Shown one piece after another: positions 36,826 to 48,700 of a stretch of 64,000 bases of DNA. The translations under genes and the position numbers were made by a program. Numbering within the stretch: the stretch's first letter is position 1; each line of letters begins with the position of its first letter. The notes under the pieces were generated by a model that saw only the letters and a list, made by a program, of their open reading frames with translations, searched no databases and had not been told where the DNA came from. This DNA comes from Acanthamoeba lenticulata (lineage: Eukaryota; Discosea; Longamoebia; Acanthamoebidae). Location: NCBI GenBank assembly GCA_002179805.1, contig NAVB01000490.1:1-64000 (forward strand). Direction: 5' to 3'.

Positions 36826-37886
36826 ATGTTCAAGAAGTACGCTCATCCCTCGATGACGAGTCCTTCGTTTAGTGGTTTTGTTGGATCGACCAGCATCTGC
36901 GATAATTAGCAACTAAATATGAGATTTTCGTGCTACCCGCAGATTCACCGCGGAAGAGAGCGTCAGCTCCACGGCGCAGATCAAAGCCTCCATTGGGCGA
37001 GGAATCAGGAATGCCGTTCTTGAACAGATGCCTGGTGCGTTTACGTTGCACGTGATGTTGAGCCACTCTGTCCTGACGTTTCTCGACCCACAAATTCTAG
37101 CCCTGGCTGGCGTGATTAACGAGATTATGCCCAAGAAGTCACCTGTTTTCATCACGAAGTGGTACGTTTCCTTTGAACGTTTACTGCCTTGGGTTCATTC
37201 ATGAATGTTCACGTTACTGCTTTGCGTGCAGCCAGGGACACATCAATCTCGTGGTGGTGAATCAGACTGTGCTCTTCTTCAACGTGCGAGATGGCCCCTA
37301 CTACCCCACTCTCCGCCTTTTGCACAAGTGTACAGTTCCTCCTTCTCTGAGCGTGCCTGCACGAGAGCTACCGTGAAGGTCAGCTCACGCCGAAACGGAT
37401 CACTAGATCCCGACATTCTGCCTAAGATGCAAGTGGATCGAGGAGCAATCAAGTTTGTGATGTCGGGTGCCAACGTCATGTGCCCTGGCCTCACCTCCCC
37501 CGGCGGCAGGATGGACGAGGTCCCTGCCGAGTCCGTTGTGGTGAGTCTCTCCTCCTTCTTCTTCCACGAGGGTATTTGCTTCCTTAACTCTATCACCAAC
37601 TGATGTCTTTGGGGCCACACAGGGCATTTTTGCAGAGGGCAAGGAGCACGCGCTGGCGATCGGCCACACCAAGCTCTCCTCAGAGGACATGTGCGTTCCT
37701 TTCGATACATGTTTTCTTGTGATCGTAGTGCTGCTGCTGTTGTTGTTGCTGACGCAGTGCGATTGTGTGTCCACCAGTCGGCGGGTCAACAAGGGCATCG
37801 GCATGGACAATGTGCACTACCTCAACGACGGCCTCTGGGTCTACACGGCCCCGGGCAACGCCGCGACCGCCGCCGAGAAGAAGTGA
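36826..37886 (+). CDS. MCTS1: MCTS1/MCT-1 homologue, PUA-domain translation factor
   Basis: Exons 36826-36836, 36943-37034, 37101-37161, 37232-37329, 37407-37540, 37623-37690 and 37778-37886 give 190 residues in phase, close to the roughly 180 usual for MCTS1. The first exon is only 11 nt and splices to make [13 protein letters not shown], which matches the family start. Diagnostic stretches are [46 protein letters not shown] (the PUA domain) and [18 protein letters not shown] at the C-terminus. In other eukaryotes MCTS1 pairs with DENR to recycle 40S subunits and support re-initiation. All six introns are 60-110 nt GT-AG. Confidence 0.95.
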
Positions 37887-38106
37887 GCAAGGGCAGGCCC
37901 CTCTTCCCTCTGGTGGTTTGTTTTGGTTTCTTATCGAACGTTCAATCGCGTTCGGATGAACGAACGAACGATACCGCGCATTCCCTCCTCCACATCTCCT
38001 TCTTCTTCTTCACCATCATGTTCCTCAAGTTGGCGTTGAAGTCGACGTCTGCTGCGCCAATCGTGGTACTCCATTTTTTATTGCTGCAGGCCCAGGATGT
38101 GCGCTA

Positions 38107-39291
38107 TCACACGTTGGCCGGCATCGTGGTGGAGGCGGTCGAGGAGGTGAACGTGCCGCCGGACTCGGGCTGCATGTGGCCGATCTCCTTCTCCTCGGCC
38201 AGGAGGGGCTTCGTCTCCTCTTTCGTGCCCGCTGTGCGCGTTACATCCACCCAACCCGACCGAGAGCGACAGTTGTTAGCCGAACGAGGTACTGGGGTGG
38301 AGCTCCTCTCGACATCCCGTGGACATGATGGTACCTTCATGGATCGGGCCGCCCTCCTCGCGAGCCGGCACGGCGGGCGAGAGGACCGCGTCGGTCCAGC
38401 CCTGCTCTGTCGGTCCGCTGCCGATCTGGCCGCGGTCGCCCTGCGTGTGCGTGTGCGTGTGTCGTTGCATGTGCGTCAGCGACGTCACGTCATCACCGCG
38501 GCGAGTGGGCAGGCGAGGAAGAACGTACGCGCGCGATGCCGCGGTTGGGCATGGGGACGAGCACTTGGAGGATGCCGTTGTGGAAGCTGGCCTTGAGCTG
38601 GTCCTGCTTCACGCCCCGCGGCAGCCACATCCTCCTCCTGAACTTGCCGAAGGACCGCTCCTGGCTCCAGTAGCCTTCGCCCTCGTCTAGTAGGTCGATC
38701 GTCATCATCATCACCACCATCATCATCATCGTTGTCAGCCGCTGCGGCGCCGAGCGAGCAAAGAGAGCGAGGAAGGAGCCACACGTACGAGACTTTTCCT
38801 CTCGGCGTTGGCCGCTGAGGACGAGGTCACCATCCACGATCCGCAGTTCGATGTCGTCGGGCTTCACGCCCGGCAGCGACGCTTCGATCAGCATTCCCTC
38901 GTCCACGTCCCGCGCCGTGCACCGCGGCTGCCAGGAGCCCAGCATGCCTGATGCGCAGGGTCGTCGGGTGAGGTTGGGGAATGAAGAAGTGGAAGAGGAA
39001 GACGATGGCGGAGGGGTTGATGCTACATACCCATGCCAAACGGCGCTCCGCCGCCGAGCATCATGCCCCAGTCCGCCGGGCGGTCGAGGCCCTGGTCGTG
39101 GTTGAGCTCGTGGCCCATGTCCTCCGTGGCGCGGTCCATGTGCCTGTCCCGCAGCGGGTACTCGGTGCCCGGGTAGAAGTCCCCGCCCTCCAGGCCCTGG
39201 TGTGCATGAGTACTTGTGTGTCAACACTGGCCACCACATGAAATACTCAACAAGAAGGTGTGCGCACTCGCTGTTGTTGCATGTCCGACAT
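38107..39291 (-). CDS. Small heat-shock protein (HSP20/alpha-crystallin domain) with C-terminal extension
   Basis: A 24-nt first exon (39291-39268, MSDMQQQR) joins in phase to the exon starting near 39201 (GLEGGDFYPGTEYPLRDRHM). The alpha-crystallin domain runs about 38930-38540: VDEGMLIEASLPGVKPDDIE, LVLSGQRREEK, then after an intron GEGYWSQERSFGKFRRRMWL and ASFHNGILQVLVPM, the conserved NGxL motif. The domain ends at MPNRGIAR. Two further exons add about 75 residues (GDRGQIGSGPTEQGW, and HMQPESGGTFTSSTA) to the stop at 38107. The family forms oligomers that hold unfolded proteins. The long acidic tail is not typical. The two first splices were chosen because they keep frame. Confidence 0.85.
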
Positions 39292-39420
39292 CAAGAAACA
39301 GGTGGTTGTTTGTTGGTGCGTGTGTGGTTTGTGTGATGATATGTTGTGTTGTTGCGCTGGTGCGGCTTCGGCCCAGCACACAGTTGTAGGCGAGGCCGCT
39401 GGTATCGGCCACGAACGACC

Positions 39421-39428
39421 GAAAATTC
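39421..39428. promoter_or_regulatory. Possible heat-shock element upstream of the HSP20 gene
   Basis: GAAAATTC is a perfect inverted GAA-nn-TTC pair, the core of an HSF site, 130 bp before the HSP20 start codon. Only one such pair is clear; HSF normally needs three units, so this is a weak call. Confidence 0.3.
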
Positions 39429-39557
39429 TGCCGCTTTCGGCTCGCCCTTGAGTCGTCGACACGAACCCAAACCCGAGGAGAAACGACAACATCAAGGAAC
39501 ATGGTGCTGGCATGTGCCTTACATGTTCTTCTTCTTCTTCTTCTTCCTACAAGCCCT

Positions 39558-42443
39558 TTAGCTGGATGAAGATGATGCCGAGGGATCAACTGGGGTGGCG
39601 ACCGTGTCCACGGTGCAGATGTCGCTGTCGCAAAACTTCTCCGGGTAGGCCTCCTGCGGCTTGACGGTCCCGTGCCGGAAGTCCGGCTGGCGGAAGGAGC
39701 TCAACCGCTGCTCGTAGGTGGTCTCGTCGATCTCCTCGTACGGCATCTGCGGGTACACGTCGCTGAACCGCGGCTGGCAAGGCAGAGAGGCACATAAAAA
39801 GTCAGCACTTTTAATAAATACATAAGTAAATAGATGAAAATACAATGATAAGGACATATTTAAGAGAAAAAGAAGTATTGGGACATACAAGGAAGCTGAT
39901 GCCCTTGAGCTGGTACTGGTAGTAGTCGAGAGCATGCTTGAGCTGGGCGCCCTCGGTGGCCGGGTCAAAGGTGACGGTACAGCTGACCTGGTTGTCGGCC
40001 CAGTGTCGCTGGAGGAAGGCCGCCAGGGCGAGCTGCTCCCACATGGACAGCTCGTTGGCCTTGCGGATGCCCCGCCCGACCGACACCGGGAACTCTACCA
40101 CCGCCGTGTTGTGCTCCGACCCGACCGCGGGCTCCACCTTGAGCCCGGCCGACGTCAGCGCCGGCAGCAGGTCCGAGTTGCTGCTGAGCCTCACTCTGCG
40201 TTACACAACATGATGACATCAGTCGTTGCTGATGAGGTCGACATGATGATGCTGTAGCAATGATGTCCTGGACATGGCGGACGTACCGGCGGATGTAGTG
40301 GGAGGAGATGGGGTAGTGCATGCCAGGGGTGGCGCCGGCAAGGAGAGAGACGGTGCCGCTGGGCTTGATGCTGGTGACCTTGATGGACTTGGGGATGGCG
40401 AGCCAATCCGAGTAGAGGTCGTCATAGTGGCGGATGGTGCGGTAGCCGTCCTCGCACCAGGCGCGGAGGGTCTCCAGGCCGCGCTCGGTGATGAACTGGG
40501 CGATGCCGCTCATGCTGCACCCGATGCGGCGGTTCCGGAGCATGACGCGGTTGGTCTCCGGCCAGTGGGTCTTGCCCAGCGTGACGGTCTTGCCGTAGAG
40601 ATAGGCAAACTTGAGGGTCCTCTTAAAGTCCTCGAGCGACTCGTGCCTGGCCGGGAAGGTCTCCACGAGGCAGCACAGCTCGTAGGGCTCCAGCGTTTGC
40701 TCGAGGCACGGGTTGCCTCCGCGCGCGCGGCTGTCGCGGTTGTCCACCACTCCGTCCATCCGCGAGAAGGCCTGCATGTTGTCCAGCCACGCGATCCCTG
40801 GCTCGCCGTTGATGGCGATTCGCCGGCAGATTTCGTCATAGTCCATGCCGATGTGGGCCAGCACCTGCCAGCACAGCACCATGAGTGAACGTGAGTGACC
40901 TGACCTCAGCTTGGCTCAAGTGTAAAGCTGTTCCTCTGGAGGGAGACCTACCGAGTTGTTGCTGGTCCAGCCGTAGGCGGCGCGCTGTGGGTTGACGCTG
41001 TAGTTCTTGAGGTCAAGGTACTCCTCGAGCAGCGGATCGCCGAACGCGATCTCGGCCGACCGACGGACGTTGCCAGAGACGACGCAGCGGCCGATAAGGT
41101 TCATGATATCCACGATCGTGGTGACGGAGATGGGCTCGCCTGTCTGCTTGTCGAGCACCTCACGCAGCGAGTGGTGCAGTTCGCGAAGCGACTCTGGGCC
41201 GGAGCTCACGCCGCCAAAGCCCTTAATGGGTGCACCAGCCGGGCGGATGAGGCTGTAGTCAAACTCAGGGCACGCGGTGCCGTGAAAGTACGAGTCCAGC
41301 AGGAGGCGCACGGACTCGACCCAGCCCTCGCGTGAGTCTGGAATCTTCACCAGCTCGGCGCGGTCCTTGCGGCTGCCCTTCACCACCAGCGATCCGGCGC
41401 CCTTGGTGTCGAAGCCCACGCCCACCCTGTTGGACACCAAGAGACCGCCGTGCAAGGTGAGCCTCCAACAACAGCTGCTGCCATTTCGAATGATGAGAGT
41501 ACGAATAGAACGTACCCGAGCATGGAGGCGTCCATGAGGAAGACGAATGGCTTGGAGGCGTCCTCGCGCATGGCCTCTGTGCTCACGAAGGCACAGTTGT
41601 TTAAAGCGGCGTAGAGACCCCGGTCCTCTGTGATCGAGCTGCCCATGGCCCACAGTCCACGGCCTGATCCACAGAGCAAGAGGACGTGTCAACCATGCGT
41701 AGTGAGCGAAAAGGAGGTGAAGGCTACTAACCAGGCGGCAGGAACTTCATCTCGTAGATGCGCGTGTACATCTCCTGCGCGCTCTTCTGAGCTTTCCACG
41801 GGTTCCAACCGAGCTGATGCGCCTCGATCCACTTCTTCTGCATGTTGTAAGTTCCATTCACCACGCGCTCCACTGTCTCGTGCCTGTTGGCCCAGGGAAA
41901 CGAGGTTGATGAGATTTTGCTGAATGAAAACGCAACACCAAGAACGTGTGTGCAGTTAGTGATAAGCTCTTACCACTCTTCCTTCGAACCATCCTTCTTC
42001 AGGCGCGAGTATGTTCGCCTGTACACGAACTCTGCACACATTGCGCATCATGAGCTAAAGAATGGACGCTGTTGGGTCGACATTCCTTCTGACGCACCTC
42101 CCAAACCATTGAAGCCGAAAGGAGGTTGTCTGTCCTTGAATTTGGACACGAATTTAGAGCTCAGCCTGAATGGTGCTGACGACCGTTGGTCAAAGGTGTG
42201 AATGTCCAGCAAATCCTCCTCTTCCTTCGAGGTGGTTGTGCTTGTCTTGGCTGCACCAGCAATGCCGGAATAGCTCCGCCCACAAGGGGATGACGAAATG
42301 AACATGACGAATCGATTCCGGCTGAGGAATGCTGCTGGTTGGAAAGAGGATTCGCCACAAGAGACCCGCGGATCTACACGAAGCTTAAAGCTCCGCGAGG
42401 TGAGGCCGAGAGAGCACGACGCAGCCGAGCGAGATCGTAACAT
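39558..42443 (-). CDS. nrdJ: Class II (adenosylcobalamin-dependent) ribonucleoside-triphosphate reductase
   Basis: About ten exons encode roughly 750 residues like the monomeric Lactobacillus-type RTPR, which makes deoxyribonucleotides using coenzyme B12. Evidence: FGFNGLG spliced to EFVYRRTYSRL (42090/42020), ALNNCAFVST (about 41600; first active-site Cys), VVSGNVRRSAEIA (about 41070), NPCLE (about 40710; radical Cys with Glu two residues on), KPSGTVSLLAGATPGMHYPI (about 40350), and a C-terminal CDSDIC pair (about 39625) for thioredoxin-type re-reduction. All expected catalytic cysteines are present. The first about 55 residues (MLRSRSAASCSLGLTSRSFK and beyond) are Ser/Arg-rich and extra to bacterial enzymes, a probable mitochondrial presequence. 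The tail ends in polySer. Its head-to-head neighbour is a RhoGEF 245 bp away. Confidence 0.93.
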
Positions 42444-42688
42444 GGAGTAACTGGGCCTGGGGTGAGAGAAGAGACGCCGGCGATGATCGATTTTGCTTTT
42501 CCTCTTTTCTTAGAAGTTCTAAACGAGTTATTAGCTGGAATGCCAGAAATGTCGTTGCTTGTGTGACAAAATCGAAATTTTGAAGTGTCTTTGTGTACTG
42601 CGGCTTTGTGCGGGCAGCTGCCCGACTGCTCCCCGCTTGACGCAAGCAAACCACAACCCAGTCACAGCACGCCACACAAGCCGACAAT
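42444..42688. promoter_or_regulatory. Head-to-head intergenic region, nrdJ and RhoGEF
   Basis: 245 bp between divergent starts at 42443 (-) and 42689 (+). Locally AT-rich at 42485-42600. I see no clear TATA box. Confidence 0.35.
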
Positions 42689-44777
42689 ATGGGTTTGGCA
42701 CAGTCTCAGCAACCGCCCTCGGAGGAGCAGGGTATGTTAAAGGCCCTTTGCTCGAGGCACAACCAAGGGTTCTTTCTCGGGGGGCTTAATCTTCACTCTT
42801 TCTCCTTCCAGAGAAGAAGGACCGCCAGCGCCAGGCAGTCGTGAATGAGATCGTGCAGACCGAAGAGACCTACGCTTCAGGCCTCGATATCCTCGTTCGG
42901 TACCTGCGCGTTGACAATATTCCCTCAACCTTCAATGGCTGTTTCGTGACCTGCTCTGCCCTACATCTTCCCCAGCGTGTTCCAAGCACCTCTTGAGGAA
43001 GCCGTAGCACAGGGCAAGCCCATCATCTCAGCAGAGGAGGTGCGTGACGCAGTCGCGGGTTTCTTCGTCATTGTCTCGTCCGCGAAAGGGTGCTTGGGGA
43101 GGCTCACTAGACTGCTCACTGTGGCTGCCCAACAACAACAACCCTCCAGATTGTGGCTGTGTTTGCAAACATCAAAGAGATACAGCAGCTGCACACCAAC
43201 TTGCTCCGAGACCTGCGCGACGCTCAGGGCGGTGCCGAAAACGGGCCCTTCGCGCACGTGTTTGTAAAATATGTACGTAACCCACTGCTCGGCCATTGGG
43301 CCATCAATGATAAAAACTAACGTCACGCCCTTTCGTTCACCGTTGCAGGTTGTCTCCTTCAAAATCTACACTGAGTTTGGTGCGCCTGCTTCACCCCGGC
43401 CAGCCCTTGTTTGCCATTTCTCACCAGCTGGAGGGGGGTAACGAACGAACGTGCAGTAAATAATTACAATAACTCGCTGGACAACCTGTCTCGATGCCAA
43501 AAGAAGAAGAGGACCTTCCAGCAGTTCCTGGCCGATGCCAACCGCAATCCCGAGTGTCGAGGCCGTGATCTGCCCACCTTCTTGATCACGCCGATCCAGC
43601 GGCTGCCTCGGTACCCGCATGCTTGCTTGAGTGAGGCCATGCAGCCTGTTGTGGCGTTTATGCTGACCATGCTGGGTGCCGTTAGGTACATTCTGCTCCT
43701 GCAGGAGATGCAAAAGCTCACTCCCTCGAAGCACAAGGACTACAAAAATATCGGACGTGCGCTGAGCGACATCAAGCAGATGACCGACTACATCAACCGG
43801 TGCGTTCTTCTCCCCGGCCGGAGCCGGCCACACGGAAACGCGTTCTCATGGGCGCGCGTGGCCGTGTGACAACAGCGAGAAGCAAGTGGCGGAGATGTAC
43901 CAGAAGCTGCTCGAGATCCAAGAGGCCTTCACCGATGACATCGTGCGTGCCCATCAGCCGACGCTCTCGCCCTCGAGAGTCCTCAGCGCTGATCCGAGTT
44001 CATGTTTGTGATTGGGGGGGGGGGCAACACCAGACACTCTTGTCCAAGCAGCGTCAGCTGGTACAGGAAGGCGACTTCAATTACCGACGAGGGAGCAAGA
44101 AGGGCTTTAAGCCCGGTCTCCACTTCTTCCTTTTCAACGACATGCTCCTGCTGGCCCGACCGCGTTCGGCCGTCGGCCGCGTGTCGTCCCTCATGACGGG
44201 CTCCGACGCGTCGTGGAAGATGGCCGCCTACGCACCGCTCGGGCAGGTCGAGGTGCAGGACATGCCCGACACCAAGGACGAGGCGTTCTGCATCCTCGTG
44301 GTCATCGGCAGCAAGGACTACGTCGTCAAGTTTGGCTCTCAGCAGGAGAAGGACAAGTGCATGAGCCTCTTCTTCACCACCAAGTACGGCCTGCCCAGGC
44401 GCATGACTCTGAGGCCTCTGGAACTCACTTGATGGGCGTCATCGTTTCACAGGTCAAAGGCGCACCGAGTGACGTTCGTGGACATCGTGAGTGTGTCAGC
44501 CTCGAGCCGGTCTCTGCCGGTCTCTCCCCGAAACGATGGGGCAAAGGCCGCAAAGGAGAAGGAGAAGGAGAAAGAGAAGGAGAAGGAGAAGGCCAAAGAA
44601 AAGGAGAAGAAGAAGGAGAAGGAGAAGAAGGACAAGGGCAAGGGAAAGGGCAAATCAAAGAAGGAGGAGCCGCCGCCTGACACGATCACGTCCATCAAGA
44701 ACGCGTTCTCGTCGTTTTCAGCGTCCATAACCGGCACTTCAACGGAGGTAGCAACCTCCAAGAAGAGCAAGAAGTAG
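42689..44777 (+). CDS. DH-PH RhoGEF, probably N-myristoylated, with Lys/Glu-rich tail
   Basis: The first exon reads MGLAQSQQPPSEEQ, with Gly2 and Ser6, a good N-myristoylation context. The DH (RhoGEF) domain starts RQAVVNEIVQTEETYASGLD (about 42850). It continues over short exons: VFANIKEIQQLHTNLLRDL (43155), NNSLDNLSRCQKKKRTFQQF (43480), and the hallmark LPTFLITPIQRLPRY (43570) spliced to ILLLQEMQKLTPSKHKDY (43690). A PH domain follows (about 44040-44370): GFKPGLHFFLFNDMLLLAR and EAFCILVVIGSKDYVVKF. The 3' exon (about 44455-44777) adds a (Lys-Glu)n block. The protein should activate a Rho-family GTPase at membranes and so remodel actin. The exact GTPase is not readable. Confidence 0.9.
44550..44636. 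repeat. GGAGAA hexamer repeat encoding (Lys-Glu)n
   Basis: Purine-rich tandem repeat inside the last exon of the RhoGEF gene, read as alternating Lys and Glu, likely a charged single helix or disordered tail. Confidence 0.85.
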
Positions 44778-45731
44778 TGATGTTAGCAATTACTTGCACC
44801 ACCTTCATGCCCCAATAGAAACCTGTATTCAACTCTGATTCGTCCCTTGACAACATCCAGCACAAGGAAAGAAGACGCTCAAAGTCGGAGAATCAATCCC
44901 TCGTCTCTGATTCAGGCCAAGGAATGGGAGGCAGCAGACCATCACGACGCGGCGAGCACAGACTGCACAGTGTCTTTTGTGGGTGTGGGGAGGGGCGAAT
45001 GAATGGCGGCTCGCCGAGTAGAAGTCAGTGGACGCGGCCCCACTGCGTGTCACAGCTCCCGCGTGTACGCCCACGTGTAACTCGCAAGCCCTTGAGGACT
45101 GGTTGTTTGGCAAGTTAAAAAAGTCCAAAACGCAAACAGAAGTGAAACGAAAAGGGTGTGGCGAACAAGAGGTCGCTCGTCCCTCAGCTTCCCGCTGCGT
45201 TTTCAGCTTCGCATTCGTCACGTGGTTGTTGCGCGCCGACCAACACCAGGAAGAAAGCGGGGACGAGACTGAGCGCTCAAGCTTGGCGGTCTTTTTTCGA
45301 TGACTTTCCGTTATGATGGGCTGAACAATTACCTCCGGCTCAGCGGGAGCTACACGACGCGCTTCATCACCACGTGTGTGCGCTTGGGCGGGGAGCACAC
45401 TGACGGCAAAGAGGGACAGCTGACAAACACAGGCCTCAAGTTCATCGCACGTTGCGACTCGGCGCTGTAATATTGTTCCTTCCCCTTCTTGACCACACAG
45501 AACTGCTTCCTCGCGCGAGCAGCACGGACCTAAAACTTGAAAGTTGGTGCTTCTGCTCCTTCAGCTGAAGACTGCCATCTATACGACCACGTATAGATCA
45601 GCTTCGAGCTGAAATAGGTACTGCAAGACCCTTCCCCCCTCCTCTTCCCCTACACTAAACTCACTGCTTCATCTCCGCCCCGTAGAGGACCAGCCAAGGC
45701 AACCCTATCTCCTTCCATTACATCAATCAAA
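44778..45731. other. Long intergenic region without a supported gene
   Basis: 954 bp between the RhoGEF stop and the RCC1-kinase start, the longest gene-free stretch here. A 190-codon open frame on the - strand (45398-44829) has no recognisable domain and unusual composition, so I do not call it. The region probably holds a 3' UTR, a promoter and a 5' UTR, and contains the hairpin at 45560-45613. Confidence 0.5.
45560..45613. other. Strong imperfect hairpin (23 paired bases, 4-nt loop)
   Basis: The core is ATCTATACG-ACCA-CGTATAGAT (45577-45598), a perfect 9-bp stem with a 4-nt loop. Outside it, CTG/CAG, GAAG/CTTC and TTCAGCT/AGCTGAA pair with bulges of 2, 1 and 1 nt. It sits 119-172 bp before the RCC1-kinase start codon. 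It could be a structured 5' UTR element, a small-RNA precursor, or a cruciform-prone site. Confidence 0.7.
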
Positions 45732-48700
45732 ATGGAAGAGACGCTTGCGACTCCACCCCGCATGCGCACGGGTAGGCGCATGTCTTCGTTTGACGTGCCA
45801 GGCGCCTCGCCCCTCGCCGAGCCCGCTCGCAAGGTGCCCACCGCTGCATCCCTGTTCCGTAGGCGCGTGAGCCTGGACGACGGGGCCCACCAGCAACGCA
45901 GCGGAGGCAGCCCCCATCCTCTCGCTCGAAGGAAGATGAGCGTTGGTCCAGATGTCTCCTTTCAAATCGCCAAATCAAAATCGAGCCCCTCCACTTCGGG
46001 CAAGACGGCGTCGGCGGGCTCCCCCACAATGGTACGGAGCTCTCACTTCCGATTTATGATGAAGAACAAGCTTGGCTCACAGTCTGCCTATTGGTTGTTT
46101 GATTCGTTCAACGACGCCGACCTCAGGTGTGCTCGTTTGGCGGCAACGAGTTTGCCCAGCTCGGGTGCGAGGGCGTGCTCATGCACACGGAGCCCCAACC
46201 CATTGAACCCCTCGATAACGTCATCTACATCTCCGCCGGCTGGACGGCCAACATTGCCCTCACCTGTGCGCCCCCTCCCTCTCTTGTTTTTGTTTTGAAT
46301 TTTTAATCATTATGAATTAATTAATTAATTAATTCATCATTATTACAATGGACCATTTTAGCACAAATGGCCATTTAATTGACGTCTGATCGTGTCTGTG
46401 GCAGGCACGGGCAACCTGCACTGCTGGGGCACGCTGATGTGGCCCGGCTCGGAGGACCGGACACAGTGGAGCCTGCCCACGCGGCTCGACACGGCCTCGT
46501 TCCGGTCGGTCAAGCAGATCGTGATTGCCAAGAGCCACGCGCTGCTGCTCACGGCCGACGGCGAGGTCTTTGCATTTGGCGACGGCCGCTGGGGCAAGCT
46601 GGGCAACGGCACCACCAGCAACGAGCCCTACCCGGCCAAGGTGGGCTTCGACTTGGCCAACGTCAAGGTCGAGCAAATCGCGGCGGGCGAGGACCACTCG
46701 GTCATCCTCACACGTACGCCACTTGCTCACCTTCTTCATCAACCTCTTTGAACTCAACAACAACAACAACATCAACGTCCCACGATCGGTCACGACAACG
46801 ACAACAGAGAGCGGAGAAGTCTACACATTCGGCAAGGGCGCCAACGGACAGCTGGGCCACGGCAACCGAAATGACTGCAGCCGCCCGACCAAGGTGCGCC
46901 AGCTGGCCAAGAAGAAGAACAAGATTCGTTTCGTCGCGGCGGGTTTCGACCAGACCATCTGCATCTCGTCGGAGGGCGAGGTCTACTCCTTTGGCAAAGC
47001 TGGTCCCTGGCTCGGATACGGTGCGTTTCACTTGAGCCGTGGAGACGTGCAACACCCATTCCATGGATTGACTAAAATTTTATTTATTTCTGATTATTTG
47101 CAGACGTCCGCCAGGCACTAGTGACGGTGCCTAAGCGAGTCAACGCCGTCAAGAACCTCAAGAAAATCGTGTCGGCGGCCGTGGGGCAGAGCCACACGCT
47201 TCTCCTCGCCCAGACGGGCGAAGTGTACTCCATGGGCGACAACAAAAACGGCTGCCTCGGTATTGCCCTTTCCTTCTTTTTCGCTTTCGTTTTCGTTTTC
47301 TTTTCATTTTTTTTGATTTTCGTTTTTTTTTGGTCTTTTAACTTTTGAAATGTGGCGCAGGTCTGGGCGAACACGTCGACAAGACGTCGGACCCGATGCT
47401 GATCGAAAGGCTCCAGGGCCACAACATCCTACAAATCTGCGCCGGGGCCGAGCACTCCCTCGTCCTGTGCGAAGACGGGCACGTCTTCTCGTGGGGCCAC
47501 TCGGCCACAGGCCGTCTGGGCTGCGGCGACGTGCTGTCGACTGTCTACGAGCCGCAGCAGGTGACCGGCATCGAGGGCCGGCCGCTGGCCGTCTCGGCCG
47601 GCCTCCAGCACTCGCTCATCCTCACCGCCCCGACGCTCTCGATGCCCGACGTCGTCGAGACCTCGTCCCACTCGCCAGTCTCGTCGACGCCGGTCCGCCG
47701 CAACTCGGTCGCGGACGAGGGCGCGGCCGCCGCGGCCGCCGCGCAGCTGGCGATGATGAACATCGACCCCGACCTGCCGGGCGCCAGCGAGCGGACGCGG
47801 TCGCTCGACCGCTCGGGCGGGTCCAGCGGCAGCGACTCGTCGCCGTCGACCACGAGCGGGAGCGGCGGGATCGACACGCTGCGCCGCGGCGTGAAGAAGG
47901 TGGTCCGGAAGCGGCTGGCCAGCTTCTCGGTGGCCAGCAGCAGCCGGCGCCGCGGGTCGCTCAGCCAGAGCAGCCCCAACAGCCCGACCCCGCAGGCCCA
48001 CCACCCGCCGCCCCAGCCGCCCGGCCTCGCGCTCAGCACCAGCGGCAGCGGCAGCGCCTATCATCCGCGCGGCGGCCAGCACGAGCCCGACTGGGCCGAG
48101 GAGCCCTACATGTACCACCAACACGGCTACGGCGGCGGAGGCGGCGGCCACAGCCCGATGTATCCGCCACCGCCGCAGTACGGCGGGCGGGTCGACTACA
48201 ACCACTACGTGCAGGCCGAGCTGCTCCGGGCGCGGTCGCAGCCGCAGATGCACGTCGGCTCGATGTCGCCGCCGCAGAGCGCGATGTCGCCGCAGGGCTC
48301 GATGTCGCCCCGGATGTCGTCGTCGCCGGCGGCGTCGGCCGTCTCGTCGCCCGCCACGCCGGCGGCGCGCGGGCTGGACCCCAAGGTCTGTGCGCTCCTG
48401 CGCGAGCTCAACTACCACGAGGACGAGGGCGTGACGAGCCTCTTTATCGAGGGCCGCATCTCGTGGGAGGCCCTCCGCACCTTCACCAAGGCCGACCTCG
48501 CCGAGCTGGGCCTCCCGTTCGGCCCGCGCACGGCCATCTTCAACCTCCTCCAGACTCGCAGCAGCCACTCGACGCCGTCGTCCTCGCTCCAGAGCTCGCA
48601 GGAAGCCGCGCCGCTCTCGCCCACGACCTCCTCCTCGGCCACCTCGACGATGACGATGACGGCGACGACGACGACAGCGATGGCCTCGCCCACGACGTCG

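Noticed and set aside
44829..45398. 190-codon - strand frame in the long intergenic gap
   Set aside because: No domain, Cys/Ser/Arg-rich odd composition, no credible splice partners; kept only as part of the intergenic note.
46312..46337. Perfect TTAA palindrome as a transposon end
   Set aside because: No second copy, no terminal inverted repeat pair and no transposase; a simple AT repeat in an intron explains it.
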